From Shimwellia pseudoproteus (GTDB lineage Bacteria; Pseudomonadota; Gammaproteobacteria; Enterobacterales; Enterobacteriaceae): a stretch of DNA of 64,000 nt. Shown here in pieces: positions 36,464-45,424 of the stretch (positions within the stretch are counted from its first letter, which is position 1; every line of letters begins with the position of its first letter). The stretch is taken from contig NZ_WBXP01000003.1 in assembly GCF_016415625.1 (NCBI RefSeq), positions 62,001-126,000 of the forward strand. Direction: 5' to 3'. A program made the position numbers and the translations under genes. A model generated the notes under the pieces. The model searched no databases and had not been told where the DNA came from. It saw only the letters and a program-made list of their open reading frames with translations.

Positions 36464-37774
36464 TTAACGGCGTCCCTGCCAGTACCCGGCGGTCTGGTGC
36501 ATCGCCTTACCAAGCGTGCACAGCAGCGCGCGGAAGTTATCTTTCCCGTTCAGTGACTGGCGCGGCACGCTGCTGATTAACCGGTAACGCTCACTGCCGC
36601 CGGTGATGCCCTCCGCCAGTACCTTGCAAATAATCTGGCTGGGGGTAACCCCAAAACCGCAGTACCCCTGGACAAAAAACGCATTATCGCGGCCCGGCAA
36701 GGTGCCAATCTGCGGGAACAGATTGCGGGTGCTGGCCATCGGGCCGCCCCAGGCGAGGTCGATTTTCACTTTGTCGAGATAGGGGAAAATTTTCAGCATC
36801 CGGCGGCGGTTCCAGGCCTTGAGATCCCCGGGGATATAATCCACCAGCGGTGTCGCCGCCCCGAACAGCAGGCGGTTTTCCCGGGTGACCCGGTAGTAGT
36901 CGATAATCGGGCGAATATCGCTGTAGGCCCCGCGAATCGGGCTGATACGCGCAATCAGTTCATCGGACAGCGGCTCGGTCATCAACTGAAAGGCGTAGGT
37001 ATTAATGGTGGAGCGGTGCAATTCCGGCTCAAGGTGGTTAATAAACCCGTCACAGCACCACACCAGCTTGCTGGCGGTAACCGATCCTTTGGCGGTACGC
37101 ACCCGGATCCTATCGCCATAGCTAACCTCCACCACCGGGCTGTGTTCAAAAATGCGCCCGCCGTAGCGTGTCGTCAGGGCTTGCGCCTCCCCCAGTAACA
37201 GGTTCAGCGAATGGACATGGCCGCCCCCCATATGCACCAGCCCGCTCTGATAAGCCCGGGAGCCAATCACCGATTGCAGTGCCTCGCCCTCGAGGTAGTG
37301 AATATCGTCGCGGGTATTAAGTGACGTAAACAGCCCTTCCCACTGGCGCAATGTTTTGCTCTGGCGCGGGTTAAACCCCAGATAGACATACCCGGTCTGA
37401 AAATCCGCATCGATCTGGTAGCGCGCAATGCGCTCGCGCATAATTTGCGGGCCCAGCTCGCTCAGGGCGAGAATAGTCTTCACCCCCTCCTCGCCGACCG
37501 CGCTTTTTATTTTATCCAGATCGTGCCCGATCCCGGCCATTACCTGGCCACCGTTACGCCCGGAGCCGCCGAAGCCAAGGTAACGCGCCTCAAGCACCGC
37601 CGTATTGGTGATGCCTTTTTCCGCCAGTTCCAGGGCGGTATGGATCCCCGAGAATCCGCCGCCGATAATCACCACATCGACATCAATATCATTCTCAAGT
37701 GACGGAAAATTAAGATTATATTTTTTTGTCGCCGTGTAATACGTGGCGGTTTCGTCAATATGCATAGCAGCCAT
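36464..37774 (-). CDS. FAD-dependent amine oxidoreductase, PuuB-like
   Basis: D-amino-acid-oxidase-type flavoprotein, 436 residues. The dinucleotide fold is VVIIGGGFSGIHTALELAEKG, followed by GFGGSGRNGGQV and HSLNLLLGEA. The C-terminal FVQGYCGFGVTPS is also found in gamma-glutamylputrescine oxidase PuuB, to which the overall layout is closest. It likely oxidises an amine or amino acid, but the substrate is unknown. ATG 37774 or 37765 may start it. An AraC regulator diverges from it, and an amino-acid permease lies beyond. Confidence 0.8.
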   Translation of the reverse strand: MAAMHIDETATYYTATKKYNLNFPSLENDIDVDVVIIGGGFSGIHTALELAEKGITNTAVLEARYLGFGGSGRNGGQVMAGIGHDLDKIKSAVGEEGVKTILALSELGPQIMRERIARYQIDADFQTGYVYLGFNPRQSKTLRQWEGLFTSLNTRDDIHYLEGEALQSVIGSRAYQSGLVHMGGGHVHSLNLLLGEAQALTTRYGGRIFEHSPVVEVSYGDRIRVRTAKGSVTASKLVWCCDGFINHLEPELHRSTINTYAFQLMTEPLSDELIARISPIRGAYSDIRPIIDYYRVTRENRLLFGAATPLVDYIPGDLKAWNRRRMLKIFPYLDKVKIDLAWGGPMASTRNLFPQIGTLPGRDNAFFVQGYCGFGVTPSQIICKVLAEGITGGSERYRLISSVPRQSLNGKDNFRALLCTLGKAMHQTAGYWQGRR

Positions 37775-37935
37775 CCCGTAACACCGTAATGGCCAGTATT
37801 AGTAACCGGGTTAATGAGAGCTGTATTGAATATTTACGACAAAAACCTGGCGAGTTTTTAATTTAATGTTAAATCTTTGTTGCATCAAGGTTTGTAAATT
37901 ACGGTCAATCAATCCCCGATCCCGGGAAGGTCATT

Positions 37936-38763
37936 ATGTTAACGTCACGCACGGCAAGCCCCGCCGCCTGCCCAGAGCAGCCTTACTTTGTGGTGAGTGC
38001 CGGTTCGCCCTACTACCAGCGCGAGATCCGCCAGTCCGGCATCAGCCATTTTTACCGCTTCCGGGTTACCGCCCCCCCTGGCCCGGCGCTGGCGATACCG
38101 GACGGCTGCGTGGATATTCTGTTTGACTGCGACAGCAGTGATCCCCGGGCCAGGGTCTGCGGCACGCTGATGCACGCCCGGGCCGTGGAACTACGCTGCG
38201 GGCATCACTATTTTGGCGTGCGGTTTCTGCCGGGCATGATGCCGGACTTTCTCGACCTCCAGGCCGAACAGTTACCGGGCCATGAATTTAACTTCCTCGA
38301 TGCGGTACCGGATGGCCGCACCGCCTTTGAGCAGATAGTCAGCGCGGATACCTTTTCCCGCCAGATAGCGCTATTTAACCACCATTTTGCCAGCCGTTCC
38401 CTGCGCGCGCCCTGTGAGGTGATCCGCTACGCCATCGAGCGTATTCGCCAGCAGCACGGTAATATTCGTATCGACGCGCTGGAAACCCGCACCGGTTACA
38501 GCAGCCGGACCCTGCAGCGCCTGTTCCGGGCCGACACCGGCATGTCCCCGAAAGGTTTTTGCCGGGTGGTACGGTTCCAGTCAGCAATCCACGCCCTCAG
38601 CCACAGCCCGGCGCCGCATTTATCGCGTATCGCGCTGGACCTCGGCTTTAGCGATCAGTCCCACTTTTTACGGGAATTCAGGGCGTTAAATAACACCACC
38701 CCCGGGGAGTACTGGCACTATATGGCCGCCATGGCCTACGCCAGCCGCATTCAGCATGGCTGA
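37936..38763 (+). CDS. AraC-family transcriptional regulator
   Basis: Regulator of 275 residues. The N-terminal half (PYYQREIRQSGISHFYRFRV, PDGCVDILFD) is the DUF6597-type sensing domain. The C-terminal AraC/XylS domain has IDALETRTGYSSRTLQRLFRADTGMSPKGFCRVVRF and LSRIALDLGFSDQSHFLREFR. It is divergent from the FAD oxidase and upstream of the permease, so it probably controls both. Effector unknown. Confidence 0.85.
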   Translation: MLTSRTASPAACPEQPYFVVSAGSPYYQREIRQSGISHFYRFRVTAPPGPALAIPDGCVDILFDCDSSDPRARVCGTLMHARAVELRCGHHYFGVRFLPGMMPDFLDLQAEQLPGHEFNFLDAVPDGRTAFEQIVSADTFSRQIALFNHHFASRSLRAPCEVIRYAIERIRQQHGNIRIDALETRTGYSSRTLQRLFRADTGMSPKGFCRVVRFQSAIHALSHSPAPHLSRIALDLGFSDQSHFLREFRALNNTTPGEYWHYMAAMAYASRIQHG

Positions 38764-38923
38764 ATGTGACGCACCGCAAAACCCCGTATGGTGGCCCGTG
38801 GCGCTGTCCGATTTCTTCTATCTTTGCTTATGCGCTTCATGAACTATCAGCCTGTCCACCTGCCCTGGCAGCCGCCTACCTGCGCGCCGCCAGATAACAA
38901 GATTCTGATAACAGGACATGTTT

Positions 38924-40312
38924 ATGAACGCAAAGACAGGATTACGGAAAAACAGCATTGGCTTGTTCTCGCTTATTTTTTTTGTGGTTGCCGCCGCCTC
39001 CCCGCTCACCGGGGTGGTCGGGGGGTTACCGGTCGCCATTTTTGCCGGTAACGGTGCCGGGATCCCGGTGGTCTATCTACTGGCCTGCCTGATCCTGATG
39101 ACCTTCTCCGTGGGGTTTATCGCCATGAGCAGGCACGTCACCAATGCCGGGGCTTTTTACGCGTATATCTCTCTCGGCCTCGGCAGGCACAGCGGCGCCG
39201 CCGCCTCTATTCTGGCCCTGCTGGGGTATATCTCCATCCAGATTGCTATCGTCTCAATGCTGGGGTTTTTTACTGAGGCGCTGCTCAGCCAGCACTTCCG
39301 CGCCGCACCGCCCTGGTGGGTATTAAGCGGGGCATTTGTCGCCATCGTCTGGGTAATGAGCATTAAAAAGGTGGAAATCGGCGGGAAAATCCTCGGCGTA
39401 CTGATGCTGGCAGAAGTGGCTATCATGCTGCTGACCGACACCGCCATCGTGACGCAAAAAGCCGGTTCGCTGACCTTTGCCCCGTTCACACCGGCGGTGT
39501 TTATGGACGGCCATCTGGGCATTGCGTTTATCTTCGCCATTGCGGCGTATATCGGCTTTGAATCGACGGCGATTTACGGGGAAGAGTGCCGGGAGCCACA
39601 AAAAACCGTCCCCCGGGCCACCCTCTGTTCGCTGTTGATCATTACCGCCTTTTTCAGTTTCACCAGTTGGGCGCTGGTCCAGGCCTGGGATATCAACCAG
39701 ATAAGCGCCATCGCCCGGCGCGATCCGGGGAATTTCGTGTTTGATATTACCCGCCAGTACGTGGGCCAGTGGGCGGTAGATACTATGTCTATTTTGCTTA
39801 TCACCAGCCTGTTCGCCGCCACGCTGGCCTTCCACAACAACATTGCCCGCTATTTTTTCAGTATCGCCCGGGATGGCCTGATCTGGCATACACTCTCCGC
39901 CACCCATCCGCACCACGGCACGCCGCATCACGCCTGCCACGTCTATAGTCTGGTGTTAATGGCCCTGCTGGGTGCTATGGGGCTGGCCGGGTTAGATCCG
40001 ATGGCGCAGATTTTTGCCTTCGGCTCGGCCATTGCGACCTTGTCAGTTCTGGTACTGCAAACCGGGGTGTCCGCGGCGGTACTGGCCTTCTTCCACCGCC
40101 GCCCGCAGCTCAACCATAACCGCTGGCAGATTCGCTATGCGCCGCTGTTGTCGCTCTGTTTTATGGCGGGGACCATTGTCCTGGTGGTGGAAAATTTACA
40201 GCTATTGAGCGGCAGTGACTCCCGGCTGATCATGGGGATTCCCTGGTTAATCCTGCTGTGTGTTGCGCTGGGTTACCTGCTGGCCTGGCGGCGGCCGGTG
40301 GTCGCACTGTAG
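38924..40312 (+). CDS. APC-family amino acid/amine permease
   Basis: Inner-membrane transporter of 462 residues with about twelve membrane segments. The N-terminus IGLFSLIFFVVAAASPLTGVVGGLP and the motif FAIAAYIGFESTAIYGEECREPQKTVPRAT are APC-superfamily signatures. The ATG at 38924 is preferred over one two codons upstream because CAGGA is then correctly spaced. With the oxidase and cupin it suggests uptake and oxidation of an amine or amino acid. Confidence 0.85.
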   Translation: MNAKTGLRKNSIGLFSLIFFVVAAASPLTGVVGGLPVAIFAGNGAGIPVVYLLACLILMTFSVGFIAMSRHVTNAGAFYAYISLGLGRHSGAAASILALLGYISIQIAIVSMLGFFTEALLSQHFRAAPPWWVLSGAFVAIVWVMSIKKVEIGGKILGVLMLAEVAIMLLTDTAIVTQKAGSLTFAPFTPAVFMDGHLGIAFIFAIAAYIGFESTAIYGEECREPQKTVPRATLCSLLIITAFFSFTSWALVQAWDINQISAIARRDPGNFVFDITRQYVGQWAVDTMSILLITSLFAATLAFHNNIARYFFSIARDGLIWHTLSATHPHHGTPHHACHVYSLVLMALLGAMGLAGLDPMAQIFAFGSAIATLSVLVLQTGVSAAVLAFFHRRPQLNHNRWQIRYAPLLSLCFMAGTIVLVVENLQLLSGSDSRLIMGIPWLILLCVALGYLLAWRRPVVAL

Positions 40313-40332
40313 GCCTCCAGCCACACGATGAC

Positions 40333-40374
40333 CCCGGTTGAGGATGAAAAATATTCATCTGACCGGGTGTCATT
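40333..40374 (+). terminator. Probable terminator after the APC permease gene
   Basis: A two-part stem CCCGGT...GATGAA with TTCATC...ACCGGG (loop AAATA) lies 21 bp after the stop and runs into TGTCATTATTT. The stem is interrupted, so efficiency is uncertain. Confidence 0.5.
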
Positions 40375-40565
40375 ATTTCGCGGGCTGATTACACATCTGC
40401 ACACATATTTCTGCACCAAAGCCGCAATAATTGCGTAGTCCACCGGCGCCATCCCCGCCAGTATATAAAACGTACGTTTCAGGCCGTGCTCAGGATGCGC
40501 CGCCTCTGCCGGGTGTCGGTTACCAGGACGGTATCGCCGCGCCGCCGCAACAGGAGAACAATACG

Positions 40566-41516
40566 ATGCAACAACGTACGCTGGGTACGACGGGGTTATC
40601 GATTCCACCACTGGTATTCGGGGGTAACGTCTTCGGCTGGACCGCTGACCAGGCGCAAAGTTTTCGTCTGTTAGATGCCCTGCTGGAGCGGGGATTAACG
40701 GCAGTGGATACCGCCGATGTCTATTCGGCCTGGGCGCCCGGTAACCGGGGGGGAGAATCGGAAACCATTATCGGTAACTGGCTGGCGGCACACCCCGGTG
40801 CCCGGGATAAAATCACCCTGTTCACCAAAGTCGGGGCCGATCTCGGCGGCGATAAAAAAGGGCTTTCTGCCCGCTGGATAAACCAGGCGGTAGAGGATTC
40901 GCTGCGCCGTCTGCGCACCGATTATATTGATTTATATTTCTCCCACTGGCCGGATAAAGAAACCCCGCTGGATGAAACCCTCGGCGCCTTTGATACATTA
41001 CTTAAGGCCGGGAAAGTGCGGGCGATTGGGGCATCCAACCTCAATGCCGACCAGCTTCAGGCGGCGCTGACGGTGGCCGACAGCCAGAGCCTGCCGCGCT
41101 ACCAGGTGTTGCAGCCGGAATACAATCTGTATGACCGCGCCAGCTTCGAGGGAACCCTGCAAAAACTGTGCGCCCGGCAGCATATCGCCGTGGTGACTTA
41201 CTACAGCCTGGCGTCCGGTTTTCTCTCCGGTAAGTACCGCCAGCAGAGCGATCTGCAACAGAGCCAGCGCGGTTCACGGGTGGCGGACTACCTTAACCCT
41301 CGCGGTATGGCGCTGCTGGAGGCGCTGGATCAGGTTGCCGAAGAGCACAATACTCGCCCGGCCCAGGTAGCACTGGCGTGGTTAATTAATCGCCCGGGGG
41401 TTACCGCCCCGATTGCCAGCGCAACGCGTGTTGAGCAACTGGATGACTTTGTCGGCGCCCTGGCGCTGGAACTGACCCCACAACAGATGGAACGGCTCAC
41501 CCGGGCCGGTGCATAA
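40566..41516 (+). CDS. Aldo/keto reductase
   Basis: NADPH-dependent oxidoreductase of the aldo/keto family, 316 residues. It shows LVFGGNVFGWT, the catalytic LTAVDTADVYS (Asp, Tyr), FTKVG (Lys), YFSHWPD (His) and IGASNLN. A CAGGAG site lies 10 bases before the ATG. The substrate is unknown and it seems to be a single-gene transcript with its own terminator. Confidence 0.9.
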   Translation: MQQRTLGTTGLSIPPLVFGGNVFGWTADQAQSFRLLDALLERGLTAVDTADVYSAWAPGNRGGESETIIGNWLAAHPGARDKITLFTKVGADLGGDKKGLSARWINQAVEDSLRRLRTDYIDLYFSHWPDKETPLDETLGAFDTLLKAGKVRAIGASNLNADQLQAALTVADSQSLPRYQVLQPEYNLYDRASFEGTLQKLCARQHIAVVTYYSLASGFLSGKYRQQSDLQQSQRGSRVADYLNPRGMALLEALDQVAEEHNTRPAQVALAWLINRPGVTAPIASATRVEQLDDFVGALALELTPQQMERLTRAGA

Positions 41517-41524
41517 CACCTGCC

Positions 41525-41553
41525 GCTGCCGTTGTAGCGCAACGGCAGCGTTC
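41525..41553 (+). terminator. Terminator after the aldo/keto reductase
   Basis: GCTGCCGTTG and CAACGGCAGC form a perfect 10-bp stem with a TAGCG loop, followed by GTTCTTCTC. It begins 8 bp after the stop codon. Confidence 0.75.
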
Positions 41554-41571
41554 TTCTCGCGCTCATTCTTG

Positions 41572-41595
41572 TTCTCGTCCTCGTTCTCGTCCTCG
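41572..41595 (+). repeat. Tandem 12-bp pyrimidine-rich repeat
   Basis: TTCTCGTCCTCG occurs twice in direct succession, preceded by a related TTCTTG, so the basic unit is a TYCTCG hexamer. It lies in the non-coding gap between the terminator above and the fiu promoter. Confidence 0.8.
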
Positions 41596-41718
41596 TCGCC
41601 GTTATTCCTGCGCTGCCTGTCGCCCCGGCACCCGCTTTCCCGCTGATACGGCAAATTTTCACATTATGTAAACAAATGTATTTATTTTTTGGTTAATGAA
41701 TGGTAAACAATGCAACGC

Positions 41719-41745
41719 AAATGATAAGTAGTATCACTATCATTT
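41719..41745 (+). promoter_or_regulatory. Fur box upstream of fiu
   Basis: AAATGATAA and TATCATTT flank a dyad; the central 19 bp (41723-41741) match the Fur consensus at 14 positions. It lies 110 bp before the fiu ATG, supporting repression by iron. Confidence 0.75.
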
Positions 41746-41854
41746 ACATTTAACAGGCCGGTACGCCGTTTCACCTGCGTCTTTCACTCCCCGGTATACG
41801 GGGAACTCGCCGCGCCGGCATTACATTAATTAAAAAAATAAGCTACTCATTGAT

Positions 41855-44137
41855 ATGGAAAAACATCGCAATTTACCCTTTGGCAGCCGGCATTCGCTGA
41901 CATTCTTCACGGGCTTATGTATTGGTTTAACCCCGCTGGCTCAGGCAGCAGAAAAAGAGCATCAGGCAGACGACGACACCCTGGTGGTGGAGTCAGCCCC
42001 CCCTTCCCTGTATGCCCCGAAACAGTCAGCGGACCCTAAATTCACCCGCCCGGTGGCCGATACCACCCGTACCATGACCGTGATCCCGGAGCAGGTGATT
42101 AAAGATCAAGGGGCCACCACACTAACAGATGCCCTGAAAAATGTCCCCGGCGTGGGGGCGTTCTATGCCGGGGAAAACGGTAATACCTCCACCGGTGATG
42201 CGATTTATATGCGCGGGATGGATACCTCAAACAGTATTTATCTCGACGGTATCCGGGATATCGGCACCGTCTCCCGGGATGTGTTTAATACCGAGCAAGT
42301 CGAAGTGATTAAAGGGCCCTCCGGCAGTGATTATGGCCGCAGCGCCCCTACCGGCTCGATCAATATGATCAGTAAACAGCCGCGCCTCGACACCGGGCTG
42401 GATGCCTCTGTCAGTGCCGGGAGCGCCTGGTTCCGCCGCGGCACCCTGGACGCCAACCAGGTCATCAATGACAACACCGCGTTTCGGCTGAATTTAATGG
42501 GCGAAAAAACCCACGACGCCGGCCGGGATAACGTCACCAATGAGCGTTATGGGGTCGCGCCGTCGCTGGCTTTTGGCCTTGATACCTCCACCCGGCTGTA
42601 CCTTAACTACCTGCATGTGCACCAGCACAACACCCCGGACGGCAATATTCCGACCATCGGCCTGCCCGGGTATTCAGCCCCGTCGGCCCGTACCGCGGCG
42701 CTGAACAGTTCCGGCAAGGTCAATACCAGTAACTTTTACGGCACCGACTCGGATTACGATAACTCCACCACTGATACCGCCACGATCCGCTTCGAATATG
42801 ATCTGACAGACACCACCACCCTGCGTAATACCACCCGCTGGTCGCGTATCAAGCAGGACTATATTCTGACCTCGTTTATGGCCGGTGACAGTAATATCAC
42901 CATGGGTAACCCTAATGATGTCGGCACCTGGAGCATGGCCCGCTCGATGAATACCCGGGATGCCAATAACCGCATTCTCACCAACCAGACCAATATCACG
43001 TCAAGATTCAGTACCGGCAGTATTGGCCATGATGTCAGTGCCGGGGTGGAATTTACCCGGGAGACCCAGACCAACTACGGGGTGAATGCCCTGACCGCGC
43101 CGCCGGTCAATATTTACTCGCCGTCGAGCAGCGTTAAATTGCCGGGGCTGGATCGCAATGGCGCTAATGCCAATGGCCGCACTGACACCTTTGGGATCTA
43201 TGCCTTCGACACGCTGCAAATCACCCGCGATATTGAACTGAACGGCGGGATCCGTCTGGACAATTACCACACCGATTATGACAGTTCCAGCCAGTGCGGC
43301 GGCACCGGCCGTGGTGCGGTGGTTTGCCCACCGGGAGTGGCTAAAAACGCGGTGGTCAAAACCGTGGACACGTCTGACTCCGGCAATCTGGTGAACTGGA
43401 AAGCCGGGGCCCTCTACCACCTGACCAAAAACGGCAACCTGTATATTAACTACGCGGTTTCCCAGCAGCCGCCGGGGGGGAACAACTTCTCCCTTGCCCA
43501 GTCCGGCAGCGGCAACAGCGCCAACCGGACGGACTTCCAGCCCCAGCGGGCAAAAACCACCGAGATAGGCACCAAATGGCAGCTGTTTGATCAGCGCCTG
43601 CTGCTGACCGCCACCCTGTTCCGCACCGAGATTGAAAACGAAGTGGAAGCCAACGACGATGGCACCTATTCCCAGTACGGTAAAAAGCGGGTGGAGGGCT
43701 ATGAGTTATCCGCCCAGGGAAATATCACTGCGGACTGGCAAGTGATGGGGGGTTACACCCTGCAGCACGCCAGCATCAAAACCGGGGCCGATATCACCCA
43801 GGACGGCAGCAGTGGCCTGCCCTACACCCCGGAGCACGCCTTCACGATGTGGAGCCAGTACCAGCTCACCAGTGACCTCTCCATTGGCGGCGGCGCCCGC
43901 TATGTGGGCGGCATGAAACGCGGCACCGACGGCGCAGTCGGCACCCCGTCCTTTACCGAAGGGTATTGGGTTGGCGATGCGAAACTGGGTTACCGGGTTA
44001 ACCGCAATCTGGATCTCCAGCTCAACGTCTATAACCTGTTTGATACCAACTATGTGGCCTCAATCAATAAGAGCGGCTACCGTTATAAACCCGGCGAGCC
44101 GCGCACCTTCCTGCTGACGGCCAACGTCCATTTCTAA
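41855..44137 (+). CDS. fiu: TonB-dependent catecholate siderophore receptor Fiu
   Basis: Outer-membrane receptor for ferric monomeric catechols such as dihydroxybenzoate. The 760 residues equal the E. coli length. A signal peptide ends in AQAAEK, the TonB box region is DDTLVVES, and the plug contains [19 protein letters not shown] and [23 protein letters not shown]. The barrel ends in [11 protein letters not shown] with terminal Phe. It is preceded by a Fur box and followed by ybiX, as at 18 min in E. coli, so the pair has a different chromosomal site here. Confidence 0.95.
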   Translation: MEKHRNLPFGSRHSLTFFTGLCIGLTPLAQAAEKEHQADDDTLVVESAPPSLYAPKQSADPKFTRPVADTTRTMTVIPEQVIKDQGATTLTDALKNVPGVGAFYAGENGNTSTGDAIYMRGMDTSNSIYLDGIRDIGTVSRDVFNTEQVEVIKGPSGSDYGRSAPTGSINMISKQPRLDTGLDASVSAGSAWFRRGTLDANQVINDNTAFRLNLMGEKTHDAGRDNVTNERYGVAPSLAFGLDTSTRLYLNYLHVHQHNTPDGNIPTIGLPGYSAPSARTAALNSSGKVNTSNFYGTDSDYDNSTTDTATIRFEYDLTDTTTLRNTTRWSRIKQDYILTSFMAGDSNITMGNPNDVGTWSMARSMNTRDANNRILTNQTNITSRFSTGSIGHDVSAGVEFTRETQTNYGVNALTAPPVNIYSPSSSVKLPGLDRNGANANGRTDTFGIYAFDTLQITRDIELNGGIRLDNYHTDYDSSSQCGGTGRGAVVCPPGVAKNAVVKTVDTSDSGNLVNWKAGALYHLTKNGNLYINYAVSQQPPGGNNFSLAQSGSGNSANRTDFQPQRAKTTEIGTKWQLFDQRLLLTATLFRTEIENEVEANDDGTYSQYGKKRVEGYELSAQGNITADWQVMGGYTLQHASIKTGADITQDGSSGLPYTPEHAFTMWSQYQLTSDLSIGGGARYVGGMKRGTDGAVGTPSFTEGYWVGDAKLGYRVNRNLDLQLNVYNLFDTNYVASINKSGYRYKPGEPRTFLLTANVHF

Positions 44138-44146
44138 TCTGTAAGC

Positions 44147-44171
44147 GGGATGGTGCAGGACGCACCATCCC
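44147..44171 (+). other. Intercistronic hairpin between fiu and ybiX
   Basis: GGGATGGTGC and GCACCATCCC form a perfect 10-bp stem with loop AGGAC just before the ybiX ribosome site. It may reduce read-through or translation of ybiX relative to fiu. Confidence 0.6.
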
Positions 44172-44184
44172 CGGAGATAGCGCC

Positions 44185-44862
44185 ATGATGTATCACATTC
44201 CCCGGATTTTATCTGCCGATCAACTCTCCTGGTTCAGCGAGCAACTGGCCTGCGCCCAGTGGATTGATGGCCGCGCCACCACCGGTGATCAGGGGGCGAA
44301 AGTGAAAAATAACCAGCAGGTGGATACCCGGACCCCGCAGTATCAGATCCTGCAATCCCGGGTGCTGGAAGCCCTGGATGCCAGCCCGCTGTTTTTCTCT
44401 GCGGCCCTGCCGCGCACGATTTCTCCGCCGCTGTTTAACCGCTATCGCCAGGAAGAGACCTACGGTTTTCATGTGGATGGCGCGGTGCGCAGCCACCCAA
44501 CCGCAGGCTGGATGCGTACCGATTTGTCCGCCACGCTGTTCCTTAGCCACCCGGACAGCTACCAGGGGGGCGAGCTGGTAATTAACGACACCTACGGCCA
44601 GCACCGGGTAAAACTCCCCGCCGGGGATCTGGTGCTCTACCCTTCCAGCAGCCTGCATTGCGTAACCCCGGTTACCGGTGGTGAACGCGTTGCGTCCTTT
44701 ATGTGGTTACAGTCGATGATCCGCAGCAATCAGCAGCGGGCGATGTTGTGTGATCTCGATAAAAATATTCAGTCCCTGCGCGCTAAATTTGGCGAGGGGG
44801 AGGAAGTGTTGTCACTGCTGAATATGTACCATAACCTGCTGCGCAGTTGGTCTGAGCTTTAG
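44185..44862 (+). CDS. ybiX: PKHD-type Fe(II)/2-oxoglutarate hydroxylase YbiX
   Basis: Iron- and 2-oxoglutarate-dependent dioxygenase, 225 residues as in E. coli. Iron ligands are His and Asp in [10 protein letters not shown] and His in [20 protein letters not shown] and GGELVI complete the double-stranded helix. Its substrate is not known; association with fiu suggests work on a catechol siderophore or its receptor. GGAGATAGCGCC precedes the ATG. Confidence 0.94.
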   Translation: MMYHIPRILSADQLSWFSEQLACAQWIDGRATTGDQGAKVKNNQQVDTRTPQYQILQSRVLEALDASPLFFSAALPRTISPPLFNRYRQEETYGFHVDGAVRSHPTAGWMRTDLSATLFLSHPDSYQGGELVINDTYGQHRVKLPAGDLVLYPSSSLHCVTPVTGGERVASFMWLQSMIRSNQQRAMLCDLDKNIQSLRAKFGEGEEVLSLLNMYHNLLRSWSEL

Positions 44863-45175
44863 CGCCAGAGATCCCGTGGCGGGCGCTGATCCCGCCGATC
44901 GCCTGTGTTTCCGGCCCGCACTCCCCGCCGTTTACCGTTATCTCTCCTGCCTTGTTTCTGTCTTGCTCCCGGGCCATCGCGATGTTGAATCTGGGTTATC
45001 ACCCGGGTGAGCCACATCGGGCAACCGTACTGATACCGTTGCTGTCCTGCGAAGGCCATTCGATGTTTTGCGGATTGTTGGGCCTGTACGCAACCGTTAT
45101 ATATGGCTGTCGTTATACCCTGCTTGACAAAAAAAACCGAAAACTTACCCCGTTAGCAACACATGGACCCCGTAA
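44863..45175. other. Gene-free gap between ybiX and the symporter operon
   Basis: No gene is supported in these 313 bp. AGCGCC...GGCGCT (44861-44887) could be a weak hairpin after ybiX. The heptamer CGTTATA is directly repeated at 45095-45101 and 45111-45117, in front of the symporter operon, and could be an operator. A TTGACA at 45124-45129 has no good -10 partner. Confidence 0.4.
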
Positions 45176-45424
45176 ATGGACATCACAACAAATGGTTTTG
45201 AGAGGCGATGGTTCGCCGTTTTTATGGCGATGTATCTGCTGATAATCTTGCCACTGCCGCTGTTTTTTAATACCCACTACGCCGCCGGGTGGCTGGGGGT
45301 GCCGGTCTTTATCTATGGCTGGCTGATCCATGGCACCCTGGTGGTAGGGCTGATTGCGCTGTTCGCCCGGCAATGCCTGGGGCGCCCGGAATACCAGGAC
45401 AGCCCCGGGGAGGCGGCGCCATGA
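45176..45424 (+). CDS. Small membrane protein, DUF3311-like symporter partner
   Basis: Protein of 82 residues with two predicted membrane helices (FAVFMAMYLLIILPLPLFF and VFIYGWLIHGTLVVGLIALFA). The LP-PLFFN...G-PVF-YGW-IH layout resembles DUF3311-type proteins that are encoded next to sodium:solute symporters. It overlaps the symporter start by 4 bp (ATGA), so the two are co-translated. It may assist folding or function of the symporter. Confidence 0.75.
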   Translation: MDITTNGFERRWFAVFMAMYLLIILPLPLFFNTHYAAGWLGVPVFIYGWLIHGTLVVGLIALFARQCLGRPEYQDSPGEAAP

